In this document: positions 16,829-24,894 of the stretch, piece by piece
Layout of the letters: every line of letters starts with the position of its first letter
Position numbering within the stretch: the first letter of the stretch is position 1
From: Streptomyces cinnamoneus
Lineage (GTDB): Bacteria; Actinomycetota; Actinomycetes; Streptomycetales; Streptomycetaceae
Assembly (NCBI RefSeq): GCF_002939475.1
Contig: NZ_PKFQ01000001.1
Coordinates: 4,585,001 to 4,649,000 of the forward strand
Length of the DNA stretch: 64,000 bases
Direction: 5' to 3'
Position numbers and translations under genes: made by a program
Notes under the pieces: model-generated
The model's input: only the letters and a program-made list of their open reading frames with translations
Database searches by the model: none
What the model was told of the DNA's origin: nothing

Positions 16829-17167
16829 GTGTTCTGGTTCTTGCTCATCGCGCTGGTCGTGGTGGTCGCAGCGGTCACGCTCGCCGTCGCCGGGGGCGGG
16901 GGCGCGGAGGTGCTCCCCGAGGCGGTCCCGGACCGGCTGGCCTGGCCCCTGCCGGGTGCCCGTCCGCTGGGCAGGGCCGACGTCGAGGCGCTGCGCCTGC
17001 CGATGGCCCTGCGGGGCTACCGCATGGCGGAGACCGACGACGTCCTGGACCGGCTCGGTGCCGAGCTGGCCGAGCGGGACGCCCGCATCGCCGAGCTGGA
17101 GGCCGCGCTCGCCGGCGCGCAGGCGGCGGCGATGAGGCGCGAGAAGGAAGAGGGGGAGCAGGAGTGA
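16829..17167 (+). CDS. membrane-anchored DivIVA-domain protein (Rv1209-like)
   Basis: About 112 aa. GTG 16829 (VFWFLLIALVVVV) is preferred because GGGGAG lies seven bases upstream; ATG 16811 has its GGAGG directly touching the codon. One N-terminal membrane helix, then a short DivIVA-like segment (RPLGRADVEALRLPMALRGY, MAETDDVLDRL) and a coiled coil to the end (about 85-110). A matching protein lies between gpgS and tagA in M. tuberculosis (Rv1209). It overlaps the glycosylase gene by four bases (GTGA). Likely involved in cell-pole or envelope organisation; inferred. Confidence 0.75.
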   Translation: MFWFLLIALVVVVAAVTLAVAGGGGAEVLPEAVPDRLAWPLPGARPLGRADVEALRLPMALRGYRMAETDDVLDRLGAELAERDARIAELEAALAGAQAAAMRREKEEGEQE

Positions 17168-17754
17168 GCGACGGGGCAGCGGTCCTCGGACCGGACGGAC
17201 TGGCGCGCTGCCCGTGGGGCGGCCTGGCGGCCGCGTCCGCGGAGGACTACCGCGTCTACCACGACACGGAGTGGGGCCGCCCGGTCCACGGCGACGACGC
17301 GCTCTACGAACGGATATGCCTGGAGGCCTTCCAGTCGGGCCTGTCGTGGCTGACGGTCCTGCGGCGACGTGAGGGCTTCCGCGCGGCGTTCGCGGGCTTC
17401 TCGATCGAGAAGGTGGCGGCCTTCACGCCCGCGGACGAGGAGCGGCTGCTGGCCGACCCCGGCATCATCCGCAACCGCGCGAAGATCACGGCGGCGGTGG
17501 AGAACGCCCGCGCCGCCGAGCGGCTGGGCGAGGGGGAGCTGGACGCGCTGGTGTGGTCCTTCGCCCCGGCCGCGGGGCGGCCGGTGCCGCGGACGTCCGC
17601 GGACGTGCCGGCGATCACGGCGGAGTCCACCGCGCTCGCCAAGGACCTGAAGAAGCGTGGTTTCCGGTTCGTGGGGCCGACGACGGCCTACGCCCTGATG
17701 CAGGCGTGCGGGCTGGTCGACGACCACCTGGCCGACTGTCACGTGCGGGGCTGA
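17164..17754 (+). CDS. tag: DNA-3-methyladenine glycosylase I
   Basis: 196 aa from GTG 17164, translationally coupled to the DivIVA-like gene. Removes 3-methyladenine in base excision repair. The Tag signature is clear: RCPWGG at the start, YHDTEWGRPVHGDD, FEAFQSGLSWLTVLRRREGFR-type helix (here LEAFQSGLSW then LTVLRRREGF), and the Zn-binding residues in C..H around DDHLADCHVRG at the C-terminus. Same order as Rv1209-tagA in M. tuberculosis. Confidence 0.92.
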   Translation: MSDGAAVLGPDGLARCPWGGLAAASAEDYRVYHDTEWGRPVHGDDALYERICLEAFQSGLSWLTVLRRREGFRAAFAGFSIEKVAAFTPADEERLLADPGIIRNRAKITAAVENARAAERLGEGELDALVWSFAPAAGRPVPRTSADVPAITAESTALAKDLKKRGFRFVGPTTAYALMQACGLVDDHLADCHVRG

Positions 17755-17765
17755 GAAGAGGGCGT

Positions 17766-17804
17766 CCGGTCCCCGCCCCGCCCGCTGTGCGGGGCGAGGA
17801 CCGG
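17766..17804. terminator. bidirectional hairpin terminator
   Basis: Sixteen-base arms at 17766-17781 and 17789-17804 with a single mismatch and a seven-base loop, between the convergent tag and enoyl-CoA hydratase genes. Confidence 0.72.
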
Positions 17805-17813
17805 GAACGCGCG

Positions 17814-18614
17814 CTAGCGGCCCACGAACGCGGGCTTCTCCTTCGCCAGGAACGCCGCGACCGCGATGGCGTGGTCCTCGGACGAGCCCGCCGCGCTCTG
17901 CAGTTCCTCCTCCTTGGCGAGCGTCTCCTCCAGCGAGTGCTCCGCCCCGTACGCCAGCGACTCCTTGATCGCCGCGTACGCGGCCGTCGGCCCCCCGGCG
18001 AGCCGGCGGGCCACGGCGGCGGCCTCCGCGGCCAGCTCCGCCGCGGGCACGACGCGGTTCGCGATGCCCAGGTCGTACGCCTCCTGCGCGCTGACGTTGC
18101 GCGGGAAGAGCAGCAGGTCCGCCGCCCGGCTGGGGCCGATGAGGCGGGGGAGCGTCCAGGAGACGCCCGAGTCGGCGGTGAGGGCGACGCCGGCGAAGGA
18201 GGTGTTGAACGACGCCGTGTCGGCGACCACCCGGAAGTCCGCCGCGAACGCGAAGCCCGCCCCCGCGCCCGCCGCGACGCCGTTGACGCCGGCCACGACC
18301 GGCTTCGGCATCCGGGTGATCGCCGTGACGACGGGGTTGTAGTGGTCCTTGACCGTCTCCATGGTCACCCGCGTGCCGTTCTCCCGGTCCGCGGCCAGGG
18401 AGGTGACGTGCTCCTTGAGGTCCTGCCCCACGCAGAAGGCCCGTCCGGTGGCGGTGAGCAGGACGGCCCGCACGGCCGGGTCGCCGGCGGCCTCGTGCAG
18501 GGTGTCGCGAAGGGCGGCCTTCGTCTCCGTGTTCAGCGCGTTCATGGCGTCGGGACGATTCAGCGTGATCGTCGCGAGCCCTTCCGTCACCTCGTAGAGC
18601 ACGGCGTCGGACAT
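17814..18614 (-). CDS. enoyl-CoA hydratase/isomerase family protein
   Basis: 266 aa from ATG 18614 with GGGAGGGAC ahead of it. Crotonase fold: oxyanion-hole residues in GRAFCVGQDLKEH, then GVNGVAAGAGAGFAFAADFRV, with DSGVSWTLPRLIGPSRA in the second catalytic region. The position where catalytic hydratases carry a second Glu reads Asp-Ser, which resembles PaaG-type isomerases (DSGxSWxLP), so an isomerase of 2,3-dehydroadipyl-CoA type is as likely as a simple hydratase. Divergent from DUF3117. Confidence 0.82.
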   Translation of the reverse strand: MSDAVLYEVTEGLATITLNRPDAMNALNTETKAALRDTLHEAAGDPAVRAVLLTATGRAFCVGQDLKEHVTSLAADRENGTRVTMETVKDHYNPVVTAITRMPKPVVAGVNGVAAGAGAGFAFAADFRVVADTASFNTSFAGVALTADSGVSWTLPRLIGPSRAADLLLFPRNVSAQEAYDLGIANRVVPAAELAAEAAAVARRLAGGPTAAYAAIKESLAYGAEHSLEETLAKEEELQSAAGSSEDHAIAVAAFLAKEKPAFVGR

Positions 18615-18932
18615 GGCGGGGTCCCTCCCTGGGTCGGCTGTGGGGCTCAGCATGCCGGAGATCATCCGGGGCGGATACGCGGACGGATATGTGACCTGCG
18701 TCAAACAATCCGGTACCGGTGTGGGTACGGAGGAGGTACGGGAAGGCAGGACCATCCCCGAATTGAGTGGTTTTGCGGCAGCGCGTTGCCGAAGGGATGC
18801 GGACCGATGTTGGTCATTGGGTCGCGAGATGCGGGATAATGGCCTGGAAGCAATGTGTTCGATGCCGGTGACGCGTGCCCTTCCATAGGGCCGTCGGCTG
18901 ACGATGAGCTGGTTTCAGGAAGGGGAACGAGC
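18615..18932. promoter_or_regulatory. 318-bp divergent promoter region (enoyl-CoA hydratase / DUF3117)
   Basis: For the rightward DUF3117 gene, TTGGTC (18810-18815) and GATAAT (18835-18840) are separated by 19 bases, which gives a leader of about 85 bases. For the leftward gene TTGACG (18704-18699) is the best -35 but its -10 is weak. No open reading frame in between has Streptomyces-like codon use. Confidence 0.4.
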
Positions 18933-19100
18933 ATGGCGGCCATGAAGCCGCGGACGGGCGATGGCCCGCTCGAGGTGACCAAGGAGGGGCGGGGCATCGT
19001 CATGCGGGTTCCGCTCGAAGGCGGCGGTCGTCTCGTCGTCGAGCTGACCCCGGACGAGGCCGAGGCTCTCGGTGACGCCCTGAAGAAGGTCGTCGGCTGA
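18933..19100 (+). CDS. DUF3117 small protein (Rv1211-like)
   Basis: 55 aa, ATG 18933 with AGGAAGGGGAAC upstream. Sequence MAAMKPRTGDGPLEVTKEG then GRGIVMRVPLEGGGRLVVEL, ending in a helix DEAEALGDALKKV. This is a near-invariant actinobacterial protein of unknown function, which lies after tagA in mycobacteria as well. Soluble, no cysteines. The strength of conservation suggests a core role. Confidence 0.88.
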   Translation: MAAMKPRTGDGPLEVTKEGRGIVMRVPLEGGGRLVVELTPDEAEALGDALKKVVG

Positions 19101-19129
19101 CGCACAGCCCCCACGATTTCCGCACCGCA

Positions 19130-19165
19130 CCGCCCCGGCTGCCGGCTCGTCCGGCCCCGGGGCGG
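19130..19165. terminator. nested hairpin terminator
   Basis: CCGCCCCGG (19130-19138) pairs with CCGGGGCGG (19157-19165), and GCCGG/CCGGC form an inner stem. It lies 30 bases after DUF3117 and before the convergent O-methyltransferase. Confidence 0.6.
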
Positions 19166-19267
19166 CGGCGTGTCCGGGGCCCGTACCGGTACCTGCGTAC
19201 CGAGGGCTGAGCGGGGGCACCCGGCCCTCGGCCGGCCCGCCGGCCCCGCCCGGCCCCGGAGCGGCGC

Positions 19268-19903
19268 TCAGCCGCGCCGGACCGCGCACAGCAGCCCGTC
19301 GCCGACCGGCAGCAGGGACGGCACCAGCACCGTGGACTCGCGCACGGCCCTCAGCAACTCCCGCACCCGCTGCACCTCCGCGGGCGGCAGCGCCGCGTCG
19401 ACCGTGCGGCCGTCGGCGAAGACGCCCTCGAAGCAGACCAGTCCACCGGGGCGCAGCAGGCGCAACGATTCGGCTAGATAGTCCAGGCACTCCAGCCGGT
19501 CCCCGTCACAGAAGACCAGGTCGTAGCCGCCGTCGGCGAGGCGCGGCAGCACCTCCAGGGCCCGGCCGGGGATGAAGCGCGCACGGTTGCCGGCGAAGCC
19601 CGCCGCGCGGAACGCCTGCCGGGCGAACTGCTGGCACTCCGGGTCGCTGTCAACGGTCGTGAGCACACCGTCCGGGCGCATGCCGTGCAGGAGGTGGATG
19701 CCGGAGACCCCGGTGCCGGTGCCGATCTCGGCGACGGCCTTGGCGTCCACAGCGGCGGCGAGCAGGCGCAGCGCCGCGCCGGTGCCGTTCGACACCGAGC
19801 GGAGCCCTGCCTCGTAGGCCCGGTCCCGGGCCCAGCGCAGGGCCTCGTCCTCGGCGACGAACACATCGGCGAACGCCCAGCTCGTCTGCTGGTTGCCGGT
19901 AAT
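19268..19903 (-). CDS. SAM-dependent O-methyltransferase (Rv1220c-like), probable ATT start
   Basis: About 211 aa. Class I methyltransferase of the catechol-O-methyltransferase-like group: AVAEIGTGTGVSGIHLL is the SAM-binding GxGxG loop, TTVDSDPE the acidic loop, YDLVFCDGDRLE motif IV. The only in-frame ordinary start, TTG at 19933, has no ribosome site, whereas GGACAGGAG sits six bases or so before ATT 19903-19901 (ITGNQQTSWAF). I therefore prefer the ATT start. The gene is divergent from the ECF sigma factor, as in M. tuberculosis (Rv1220c/sigE). Substrate unknown. Confidence 0.8.
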   Translation of the reverse strand: MTGNQQTSWAFADVFVAEDEALRWARDRAYEAGLRSVSNGTGAALRLLAAAVDAKAVAEIGTGTGVSGIHLLHGMRPDGVLTTVDSDPECQQFARQAFRAAGFAGNRARFIPGRALEVLPRLADGGYDLVFCDGDRLECLDYLAESLRLLRPGGLVCFEGVFADGRTVDAALPPAEVQRVRELLRAVRESTVLVPSLLPVGDGLLCAVRRG

Positions 19904-20110
19904 GGCCCTCTCCTGTCCCCGTAGTCGACGCAACCGTGACTGTATCCGCTGCGCACGGGAACCCGCAGATGGGACCGGGCGTTGGGAGGGGTGGAGGGGG
20001 CCCGGCGGCCGGTGGCGACGGCGGGGCGGGCCCGCTGGGACGGATCACCGCAGATCAAGACCAAAAAGCGGGTCAAAAATACTTATCCGTAGCTAACGGG
20101 CGAGGTGGAT

Positions 20111-20887
20111 ATGGTAGGGGCTCCACTGGACACCACCAGAGCCGACAGGGGAGGTGCGGCTGCGGGTGGCGATCGCCGGGGAGTGCTCAGGCGCTTCCGC
20201 AGGTCCGCCGCCGAGCCGACATCCGCGACCGACACCGCTGACAATTCCCGCGCCCAGGACTCCGCAACCACCGCGACCTTCGCCACCGACGCGGCTCCGC
20301 AGGCATGGACTCCTCCCAGCTGGGAGGAGATCGTCAGCACGCACAGCGCCCGGGTCTACCGCCTCGCCTACCGCCTCACGGGCAATCAGCACGACGCCGA
20401 GGACCTGACGCAGGAGGTGTTCGTCCGCGTCTTCCGCTCGCTGTCGACGTACACCCCGGGCACGTTCGAGGGGTGGCTGCACCGCATCACCACCAACCTT
20501 TTCCTCGACATGGTCCGCCGGCGGCAGCGCATCCGCTTCGACGCGCTGGCCGAGGACGCCGCCGAGCGGCTCCCCAGCCGCGAGCCCTCCCCCCAGCAGC
20601 ACTTCAACGACACGCACTTCGACGCCGACGTCCAGCAGGCGCTGGACACGCTCGCCCCGGAGTTCCGCGCGGCGGTCGTGCTGTGCGACATCGAGGGCCT
20701 GTCGTACGAGGAGATCGCCGCGACGCTCGGCGTGAAGCTCGGCACCGTGCGCAGCCGCATCCACCGCGGCCGCTCCCATCTGCGCAAGGCTCTTTCGCAC
20801 CGCTCGCCCGCCGCCCGGGCCGAGCAGCGTGCCGTGGCAGGGGTGGCCTCCGGCCTCCCGTTCGGTGGGGAGGTCGGGATCGCGTGA
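20111..20887 (+). CDS. sigE: ECF RNA polymerase sigma factor, mycobacterial SigE type
   Basis: 258 aa from ATG 20111 (an in-frame GTG at 20105 is the alternative; GGGCGAGG is at 20098-20105). Region 2 covers about residues 80-150 (YRLAYRLTGNQHDAEDLTQE, FEGWLHRITTNLFLDMVRRR) and region 4 about 185-240 (LCDIEGLSYEEIAATLGV, GTVRSRIHRGR). The first 70 residues are a variable extension, also present in mycobacterial SigE. It overlaps the anti-sigma gene by four bases. This is the orthologue of M. tuberculosis sigE by context, not of the unrelated S. coelicolor cell-envelope gene named sigE. Likely activates the downstream protease under envelope stress. Confidence 0.87.
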   Translation: MVGAPLDTTRADRGGAAAGGDRRGVLRRFRRSAAEPTSATDTADNSRAQDSATTATFATDAAPQAWTPPSWEEIVSTHSARVYRLAYRLTGNQHDAEDLTQEVFVRVFRSLSTYTPGTFEGWLHRITTNLFLDMVRRRQRIRFDALAEDAAERLPSREPSPQQHFNDTHFDADVQQALDTLAPEFRAAVVLCDIEGLSYEEIAATLGVKLGTVRSRIHRGRSHLRKALSHRSPAARAEQRAVAGVASGLPFGGEVGIA

Positions 20888-21633
20888 CCGGTTCAGGCGG
20901 TCAGTCCCCCGCCGAGCAGCATCTCGGCGACCGTCTCGCGGCGCTGGTCGACGGGGAGTTGGGGCACGATGCCCGGGAGCGGGTGCTGGCGCACCTCGCC
21001 ACCTGTGGGAAATGCAAGGCGGAAGCCGATGCTCAGCGCCGGATCAAGAACGTGTTCGCGCAGGCGGCCGTGCCGCCGGTCTCCGACGCGCTGCTCGCCC
21101 GTTTGCAGGGCCTGCCGGGCGAGATGACCGGGGAGCCGGCGGACGGCGGCCCGGGGCCGGGCGACGCCCGGGGAAGAGGGTTCGGCGCTCGCGCGGAGGC
21201 CTTCGCCTTCCTGCCCGCGGTCACCGTGCAGCCCGGTGACGGCGGCTTCCGGATCCACGACTTCGAGCGCGGTCCGGGTGTGCGCGCCGGCTCGCGCGGG
21301 CGGCGGTTCGCCTTCGCGGCGGCCGGCACGGTTTCGCTCGCGGCGCTCGCGCTGGTCGGGGCGCAGCCCCTGGGCACGGCCGTGGAGACCCCCCGGGCCC
21401 GCGGCGGCGGTCAGTCCAGCGTGACGACCACCTCGCTCGCGATGTCCCAGGGCCTCGGCGGCCAGAGCGACTCCGTGCGCACCCCGGCGGCCACGGCCTT
21501 CTCCCCCGTGGCGCTGCTGCGTCCGTCGGGGGCGCCGGTGCATCCGCCGCTGATACGGACCTCCCTGGCCCGCACCGCGACTCCTCCGGAGCGGTCCCGG
21601 GCGCAGTCGGGCCGGGCGGCCGCCGCCCGGTGA
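20884..21633 (+). CDS. zinc-binding anti-sigma factor (RseA-like)
   Basis: 249 aa from GTG 20884, four-base overlap with the sigma gene. The N-terminal anti-sigma domain has the zinc motif HLATCGKC (His, three residues, Cys, two residues, Cys), about residues 38-45. A hydrophobic stretch FAFAAAGTVSLAALALVGAQ near residues 141-160 may be a single membrane helix; the C-terminal 90 residues are Ser/Thr/Arg-rich. In M. tuberculosis the corresponding RseA (Rv1222) holds SigE inactive and is degraded on stress. Whether this one is membrane-bound is not certain. Confidence 0.83.
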   Translation: MTGSGGQSPAEQHLGDRLAALVDGELGHDARERVLAHLATCGKCKAEADAQRRIKNVFAQAAVPPVSDALLARLQGLPGEMTGEPADGGPGPGDARGRGFGARAEAFAFLPAVTVQPGDGGFRIHDFERGPGVRAGSRGRRFAFAAAGTVSLAALALVGAQPLGTAVETPRARGGGQSSVTTTSLAMSQGLGGQSDSVRTPAATAFSPVALLRPSGAPVHPPLIRTSLARTATPPERSRAQSGRAAAAR

Positions 21634-21741
21634 GCGAGGGCCGACTCCCCCCTCCGCACCCCCGTGTGGACCTGGTGTAATCGTCGGTGGGGCGCGCCCG
21701 CTTCGGGCGGGCGCGGCTGCGGACGAACGGTGGGGAGAAGG

Positions 21742-23448
21742 ATGGACGAGGGCAAGGCACGAGCGGCCGGCGACCCGGGGACGAGCGGCGCGGTGCCGCA
21801 CCCGGCCGCGGGATCCGCCGACGGTTCACCGGAGCCGGCGGCACCCGGCCTTCCCGCGGAGCCGCGCCGGGAGGCGCCGGCCCCGGCAGCCCCCGGGACG
21901 TCGCCCGCACCGGAGCCGGCGCCCGTGCCCCTGCACGCCCCCGATCCCTACGGGACCCCGCCCTACGGCCGTCCCGGCCCCTGGGCCCCGGCGCCGCCCG
22001 TGCAGCGCCCCGTGGTGACGCCCCCGCACGGCACCCACGTGCCCCCCACGCCGCCTCCCTACGCCGCGTCGCAGGCCGAGGTGCAGCCGGGTGTGACGCC
22101 GGCGCAGGGCACGGCGCTGCCCGCGTACCCGCAGCCGCAGTCGGGGGTGTGTGATCCGTCCGTGCCGGCGGCGCCGCTTCCGTACGCCTGTGCGCAGCCG
22201 GGTGTGACGCCGGCGCAGGGCACGGCGCTGCCCGCCGAGGCCCACGCTCCCGCCGCGGCCCCTGCCGGGCCCTGGCAGTACGACCCCTGGGCCGCGGGCA
22301 CGCGCGTCCCCGAGAGCGGCGAGGCGACCGGCGGCGGCAAGGGCGGCCCGACGCGGCGCAGGATCGTCACCGGAGCCGTCGCTGTGGCGCTGGTCGCCGG
22401 CGCCGTCGGCGGTGGCATCGGAGCCGCCCTGGAGCGGGACGGCGGGATGACCCCCCAGGTGCGGCTTCCGCAGTCCGCCGCCGACAAGGGCGACCGGGCC
22501 CCCGGCAGCATCGCCGGGATCGCCGCCCGCGCCCTGCCGGGCGTGGTCACCATCCATGTGAGCGGCGGCGGGGAGCAGGGCACCGGCACCGGCTTCGTGC
22601 TGGACAAGCAGGGCCACATCCTCACCAACAACCACGTCGTCCAGCCGGCCGGCTCCGGCGGCTCGATATCCGTGACCTTCAACGGCGGCCAGACCGCGAA
22701 GGCCACCCTCGTGGGCCGCGACGGCGGTTACGACCTGGCCGTCATCAAGGTCACGGGGGTGTCGGGGCTGACCCCGCTGGCCCTCGGCAACTCCGACTCC
22801 GTCCGCGTCGGCGACTCCGTCGTCGCCATCGGCGCCCCCTTCGACCTGGCGGGCACGGTCACCACCGGCATCATCAGTGCCAAGGAGCGCCCCATCACCG
22901 CCGGGGGCAAGAAGCAGGACGGCAGCGACGTCAGCTACGTCGACGCCCTCCAGACCGACGCCCCTATCAACCCGGGCAACTCCGGCGGGCCCCTGATGGA
23001 CTCCGAGGCCCGCGTCATCGGCATCAACAGCGCGATCCGGTCCGCCGGCGAGTCCGAGGGCGGCGGTCAGGGCGGCAGCATCGGCCTGGGCTTCGCCATC
23101 CCCGTCAACCAGGCGAAGCGCGTCGCCGAGGAGCTGATCAACACCGGCCGTGCCACCCACCCGGTCATCGGCGTCTCCCTCGACATGGGCTACACGGGCG
23201 ACGGCGCCCGGGTGAACGCCGACGGCGCCAAGGGCGCGGGCGTCACCTCCGGCGGCCCGGCGGACAAGGCGGGCATCCGCCCCCAGGACGTGATCAAGAA
23301 GGTGGACGGCGTGCCCGTGCACAGCGGCCGGGAGCTGATCGTCAAGGTCCGCAGCCACCGGCCCGGGGACGGGCTGGAGCTGACCGTCGAGCGCGACGGC
23401 CGGGAGCAGTCGGTGCGGCTGACGCTGGGCTCGGCCAGCGCGGGCTGA
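21742..23448 (+). CDS. htrA: HtrA/DegP-like membrane-anchored serine protease with PDZ domain
   Basis: 568 aa from ATG 21742 with GGGGAGAAGG upstream. Residues 1-205 are a Pro/Ala-rich cytoplasmic part with two copies of GVTPAQGTALPA. One membrane helix lies at about 212-235 (RRIVTGAVAVALVAGAVGGG). The trypsin-like domain carries the triad His about 298 (NNHVV), Asp about 330 (GGYDLAVIKV) and Ser about 414 (GNSGGPL). A PDZ domain spans about 470-560. It should degrade or refold misfolded proteins outside the membrane, and in mycobacteria its counterpart (Rv1223) belongs to the SigE regulon. Sits in the sigma/anti-sigma/htrA/tatB order of that locus. Confidence 0.9.
   Translation: MDEGKARAAGDPGTSGAVPHPAAGSADGSPEPAAPGLPAEPRREAPAPAAPGTSPAPEPAPVPLHAPDPYGTPPYGRPGPWAPAPPVQRPVVTPPHGTHVPPTPPPYAASQAEVQPGVTPAQGTALPAYPQPQSGVCDPSVPAAPLPYACAQPGVTPAQGTALPAEAHAPAAAPAGPWQYDPWAAGTRVPESGEATGGGKGGPTRRRIVTGAVAVALVAGAVGGGIGAALERDGGMTPQVRLPQSAADKGDRAPGSIAGIAARALPGVVTIHVSGGGEQGTGTGFVLDKQGHILTNNHVVQPAGSGGSISVTFNGGQTAKATLVGRDGGYDLAVIKVTGVSGLTPLALGNSDSVRVGDSVVAIGAPFDLAGTVTTGIISAKERPITAGGKKQDGSDVSYVDALQTDAPINPGNSGGPLMDSEARVIGINSAIRSAGESEGGGQGGSIGLGFAIPVNQAKRVAEELINTGRATHPVIGVSLDMGYTGDGARVNADGAKGAGVTSGGPADKAGIRPQDVIKKVDGVPVHSGRELIVKVRSHRPGDGLELTVERDGREQSVRLTLGSASAG
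22083..22235 (+). repeat. 42-bp direct repeat in the cytoplasmic part of HtrA
   Basis: Identical 42-base units at 22083-22124 and 22194-22235, both read in frame as QPGVTPAQGTALPA, separated by 69 bases of similar Pro-rich code. Confidence 0.9.
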
Positions 23449-23554
23449 GCGTTGGTCCCGTGTTGGCCCGGGCGTCTCCCGCACCACCCGCCGGGCCAGG
23501 TACCGTGATAGACGGCCACGACTCGGCCACTGACGCCCCAAGGAGCTGTGCGAC

Positions 23555-23998
23555 GTGCTGGACATAGGACCTCTCGAGCTTGTCTCGCTCGTCGTCCTCG
23601 CGGTGCTCATCTTCGGGCCCGACAAGCTGCCGAAGCTGATCCAGGACGTCTCGCGCACCCTGCGCAAGATCCGGCAGTTCTCCGAGAACGCCAAGCACGA
23701 CATCCGTTCGGAGCTGGGGCCCGAGTTCAAGGACTTCGAGTTCGAGGACCTCAACCCCAAGACGTTCGTGCGCAAGCACGTGCTGGAGAAGGACGAGCTG
23801 GGCCTGAAGGAGATCCGCAACGGATTCGACTTCAAGGCCGAGATGGCCGACGTCACTGACGCGGTGCACGGTCGCACCCCCGACCCGGTGGCCGGCTCCT
23901 CCGCGTCGTCCGGTGCCTCCGGTACCCCGGACCTGCTGAAAAAGGCCGAGAAGATCCAGCCGGGCGAGCGTCCGCCCTTCGACGCCGACGCCACCTGA
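23555..23998 (+). CDS. tatB: Sec-independent (Tat) translocase protein TatB
   Basis: 147 aa from GTG 23555 with AAGGAGCTG upstream. The short N-terminal helix LELVSLVVLAVLIFGPDKLPK carries the Phe-Gly-Pro hinge, followed by a long amphipathic helix (about 23-75) and an unstructured tail. Works with TatA and TatC to export folded proteins with twin-arginine signals. Its neighbourhood after htrA is the same in mycobacteria (Rv1224). TatB rather than TatA is judged from length and the extended amphipathic helix. Confidence 0.88.
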   Translation: MLDIGPLELVSLVVLAVLIFGPDKLPKLIQDVSRTLRKIRQFSENAKHDIRSELGPEFKDFEFEDLNPKTFVRKHVLEKDELGLKEIRNGFDFKAEMADVTDAVHGRTPDPVAGSSASSGASGTPDLLKKAEKIQPGERPPFDADAT

Positions 23999-24133
23999 GC
24001 CCGCGCATCCCGGGCCCCATTGACGGGGGTGGCTATCCTCCCTTTGTTTGGGTTGCGGTCGCGCGCGGGGGCTCGACGCCCCCGGGCCGACGGGGCGACC
24101 CGGGACGACGGGCTACGAGGAGGCGCCGCGCAC

Positions 24134-24823
24134 ATGGAGACGACGAGCCGGGTAGGGGCGCAGGGGGCCGACGCGTCCGCCGCGGACGCGCAGGGAGTGC
24201 CTGAGGGCGGGCCCGGTCCCCGGCGCTCGGTCGACGGCTATCTCCTGGCGTCGTTCCCCTGGTACGGACTGGACGAGGCGTACACCGGGCCGCGCTGGCT
24301 GATGCAGGTCGGCGCCGCCGCCGACGGCACCGTGGAGCACGGCTCGACGGGGCACGGCGCCGAGCCCTCGCTGCGGATGGGCCGGGTGGAGCACGAGACG
24401 GGCACCCAGCGCTTCGCCGTGGTGGTGACGGTGGCCAGCCGCCCGGTGCGGCGCAGCGCCGACGGCACGGGCGTGCTGGAGGCCACCTCGGTCTCCTCGG
24501 CGGCCTGGCTCGCCGGCTCGGGCCTGCTGGCCTGCACCTGGCCCGCCCAGATGGAGCGCGCCCTGCGGCAGGACTGGCTGGACCAGCAGACGGCCCTCGC
24601 CTGGGAGCTGGCCGACCGGCTGGAGGAGTCCGCCTGGTCGACGCTGTCCCTGCCGGTGGACGGGGTGCCGACGGACTTCCGCTACCGCGAGTCCGAGTAC
24701 GGCTGGGTCCTGGCCGGCTCGCCCGAGGAGGGCGGGGTGCACCTGGGCGCGTACGGGCGGGGCATGAGCGCGTACGGCATGGGCTTCTCGGTGATCAAGA
24801 ACATCACGGACTACACCCACTGA
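24134..24823 (+). CDS. conserved hypothetical protein, 229 aa
   Basis: ATG 24134 with GAGGAGG nine bases before it. No transmembrane helix or signal peptide; the first 35 residues are disordered. The body has alternating beta and helix character (LMQVGAAADGTVEH, TQRFAVVVTVASRPV, RYRESEYGWVLAGSPEEGG) and is rich in Trp. I know no family for it. It is followed by a long hairpin terminator. Its position between tatB and mrp is typical of Streptomyces. Confidence 0.7.
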   Translation: METTSRVGAQGADASAADAQGVPEGGPGPRRSVDGYLLASFPWYGLDEAYTGPRWLMQVGAAADGTVEHGSTGHGAEPSLRMGRVEHETGTQRFAVVVTVASRPVRRSADGTGVLEATSVSSAAWLAGSGLLACTWPAQMERALRQDWLDQQTALAWELADRLEESAWSTLSLPVDGVPTDFRYRESEYGWVLAGSPEEGGVHLGAYGRGMSAYGMGFSVIKNITDYTH

Positions 24824-24836
24824 CGCGGGCGTGCGC

Positions 24837-24880
24837 GACGCGCGAGGGGCGGCCCCGGTGGGGGCCGCCCCTCGCGCGTC
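24837..24880. terminator. very stable bidirectional terminator
   Basis: Perfect 20-bp stem, arms 24837-24856 and 24861-24880, four-base loop, between the convergent genes ending at 24823 and 24895. Confidence 0.88.
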
Positions 24881-24894
24881 GGTCGGAGCGGGCT

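Noticed and set aside
20111..20887. Identity with the S. coelicolor cell-envelope sigma factor called SigE
   Set aside because: The gene context (methyltransferase, zinc anti-sigma factor, htrA, tatB) and the N-terminal extension match mycobacterial SigE, whereas the S. coelicolor gene of that name is followed by cseABC.
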